Source: Lachnospiraceae bacterium
Lineage (GTDB): Bacteria > Bacillota > Clostridia > Lachnospirales > Lachnospiraceae
Length of the DNA: 44,284 nt
Reading direction: 5' to 3'
Assembly: GCA_015057085.1 (NCBI GenBank)
Contig: SVFB01000008.1
Span: 1 to 44,284, forward strand
The notes beneath the pieces are model-generated. The model saw nothing but the letters and a program-made list of their open reading frames with translations, was not told the origin of the DNA and did not search any database. Made by a program: the position numbers and the translations under genes. Numbering within the stretch: position 1 is the stretch's first letter; the number at the start of each line of letters is the position of its first letter. Below, piece by piece: positions 43,832 through 44,284 of this stretch.

Positions 43832-43914
43832 GAGAATTTCAGCTGTTTACTTTGATCTTATAAAATACCCTCCCCCATCATTTTATAAATCTCCTAATAA
43901 ACAGCGTTATTCGC

Positions 43915-43948
43915 GCTCCGGGATTGAAATGCCCGGAGCTTTTTTTTT
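43915..43948 (+). terminator. Strong intrinsic terminator without an upstream protein gene
   Basis: GCTCCGGG (43915-43922) pairs perfectly with CCCGGAGC (43932-43939), followed by nine T residues (43940-43948). The nearest plus-strand gene ends at 43170, so it most likely ends a non-coding transcript. Confidence 0.88.
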
Positions 43949-44234
43949 ACCACATTCACATCTCCACACCTCCCCTCACACACAACATCAAAGCGCGCCT
44001 CACAGGCAAAATCCACCATCTCTTACTTCGTGCCGGCAACAAGCCTTGCAGCCGCTCCCATGTCCAGGCCACCACACCTTTACGACCCGGATTTTGTTTC
44101 GCGTCACAGCCACCATTCCCCCTTCCCACACAAGGTCTTGCTGCGAAAATTGCACCAACGTGTTTCGCTTCTTCTATTACCGAATTTTTCTTCTCCGGGG
44201 TATCCGGGCCGATATTTCTAGCCGCCTCGCTGGC
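43940..44234 (-). repeat. G-rich dispersed repeat, copy B
   Basis: Read on the minus strand this is the second copy of the element at 191-520. The well-matched core is 44087-44234. It begins GCCAGCGAGGCGG against GCCATTCGACGCA in copy A and carries the same ordered blocks. The far end (43940-43960) has the GTGGT plus A-run plus AGCT pattern, which here merges with the terminator U tract. Plus-strand frames through it lack ribosome sites and look non-coding. The remaining 44235-44284 shows only a short TTCGAA hairpin. Confidence 0.65.
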
Positions 44235-44284
44235 ATAAGTCCACCTTCGAAGTTTTTCGAAAGCAACAGGTCTTTGTAGTTTAT

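Larger units (their letters stand above)
43802..43948 (+). ncRNA. Candidate small RNA with a C-rich loop
   Basis: A promoter upstream and a strong terminator downstream bound about 147 bases without a convincing ORF. Two nested stems are exact: GCTGTTTA (43842-43849) with TAAACAGC (43898-43905), and GAT-c-TTATAAAAT (43854-43866) with ATTTTATAAATC (43880-43891). They present a 13-base loop containing CCCTCCCCC (43868-43876), which is complementary to purine-rich ribosome binding sites. Firmicute regulatory RNAs such as RsaE use C-rich motifs of this kind. Transcription and targets are inferred. Confidence 0.5.

Noticed and set aside
43767-44279. 170-codon open frame on the plus strand
   Set aside because: It begins at a TTG inside a promoter dyad, passes through the terminator and the repeat, and shows no protein-like pattern.
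1-44284. CRISPR arrays, insertion sequences, prophage, tRNA or rRNA genes
   Set aside because: No regularly spaced repeats, transposase or integrase frames, or RNA gene signatures were seen.

Overview
The window looks like a chromosomal segment of a Clostridia bacterium, most likely Lachnospiraceae. This rests on the FabK-type enoyl-ACP reductase, a fab/acc operon ending in a MarR regulator, a T-box thrS leader, a sufCBDSU operon, a short MetH with a separate reactivation protein, and a 7TM sensor module of a style common in that family. I see no rRNA, tRNA, CRISPR array, transposase or phage gene. Gene density is high and the sequence looks like core chromosome with a signalling-rich right end.

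Layout. 1-643 has no credible gene. It holds a cloverleaf-like palindrome (2-163), one copy of a G-rich dispersed repeat (191-520), then a near-consensus promoter and an operator-like dyad. 644-10238 is one operon for fatty acid synthesis: acpP, accB, accC, accD, accA, fabH, fabK, fabD, fabG, fabF, fabZ and a MarR regulator. 10239-12435 is a T-box leader and an unusual threonyl-tRNA synthetase. 12447-17214 holds two regulator/MATE pairs (AraC with MATE, LysR with MATE), each pair divergent. 17260-20599 carries pyrC, a GPH-type sugar symporter and an unrecognised small protein. 20644-21593 (minus) encodes a voltage-gated potassium channel preceded by a 50-residue membrane protein. 21797-25111 is a large GGDEF/EAL protein.

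25183-30336 is the suf iron-sulfur operon, with a leader hairpin and an apparent 27-codon leader ORF whose stop overlaps the sufC start. 30468-36189 is a B12/folate methionine cluster: histidine phosphatase, MetH reactivation protein, MetH, and a homocysteine methyltransferase/methylene-THF reductase fusion. 36337-38406 is a chemoreceptor. 38554-43170 is a probable operon of a malate/lactate-type dehydrogenase, a 7TM protein fused to a diacylglycerol-kinase-like domain with an altered nucleotide loop, and a hybrid histidine kinase overlapping it by 8 bases.

The right end (43167-44284) holds a minus-strand TetR regulator. Its promoter overlaps a plus-strand promoter for what looks like a small RNA with a C-rich loop and a strong terminator, and two dyads of the same type lie across both promoters. 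Beyond it is a second, inverted copy of the dispersed repeat found at the left end.

The best candidates for something undescribed are the TetR/sRNA switch, the 7TM-lipid-kinase plus hybrid-kinase pair, the suf leader ORF, the cloverleaf and paired repeat elements, the small membrane protein next to the potassium channel, and the TGS-less threonyl-tRNA synthetase with an insertion in its catalytic core.
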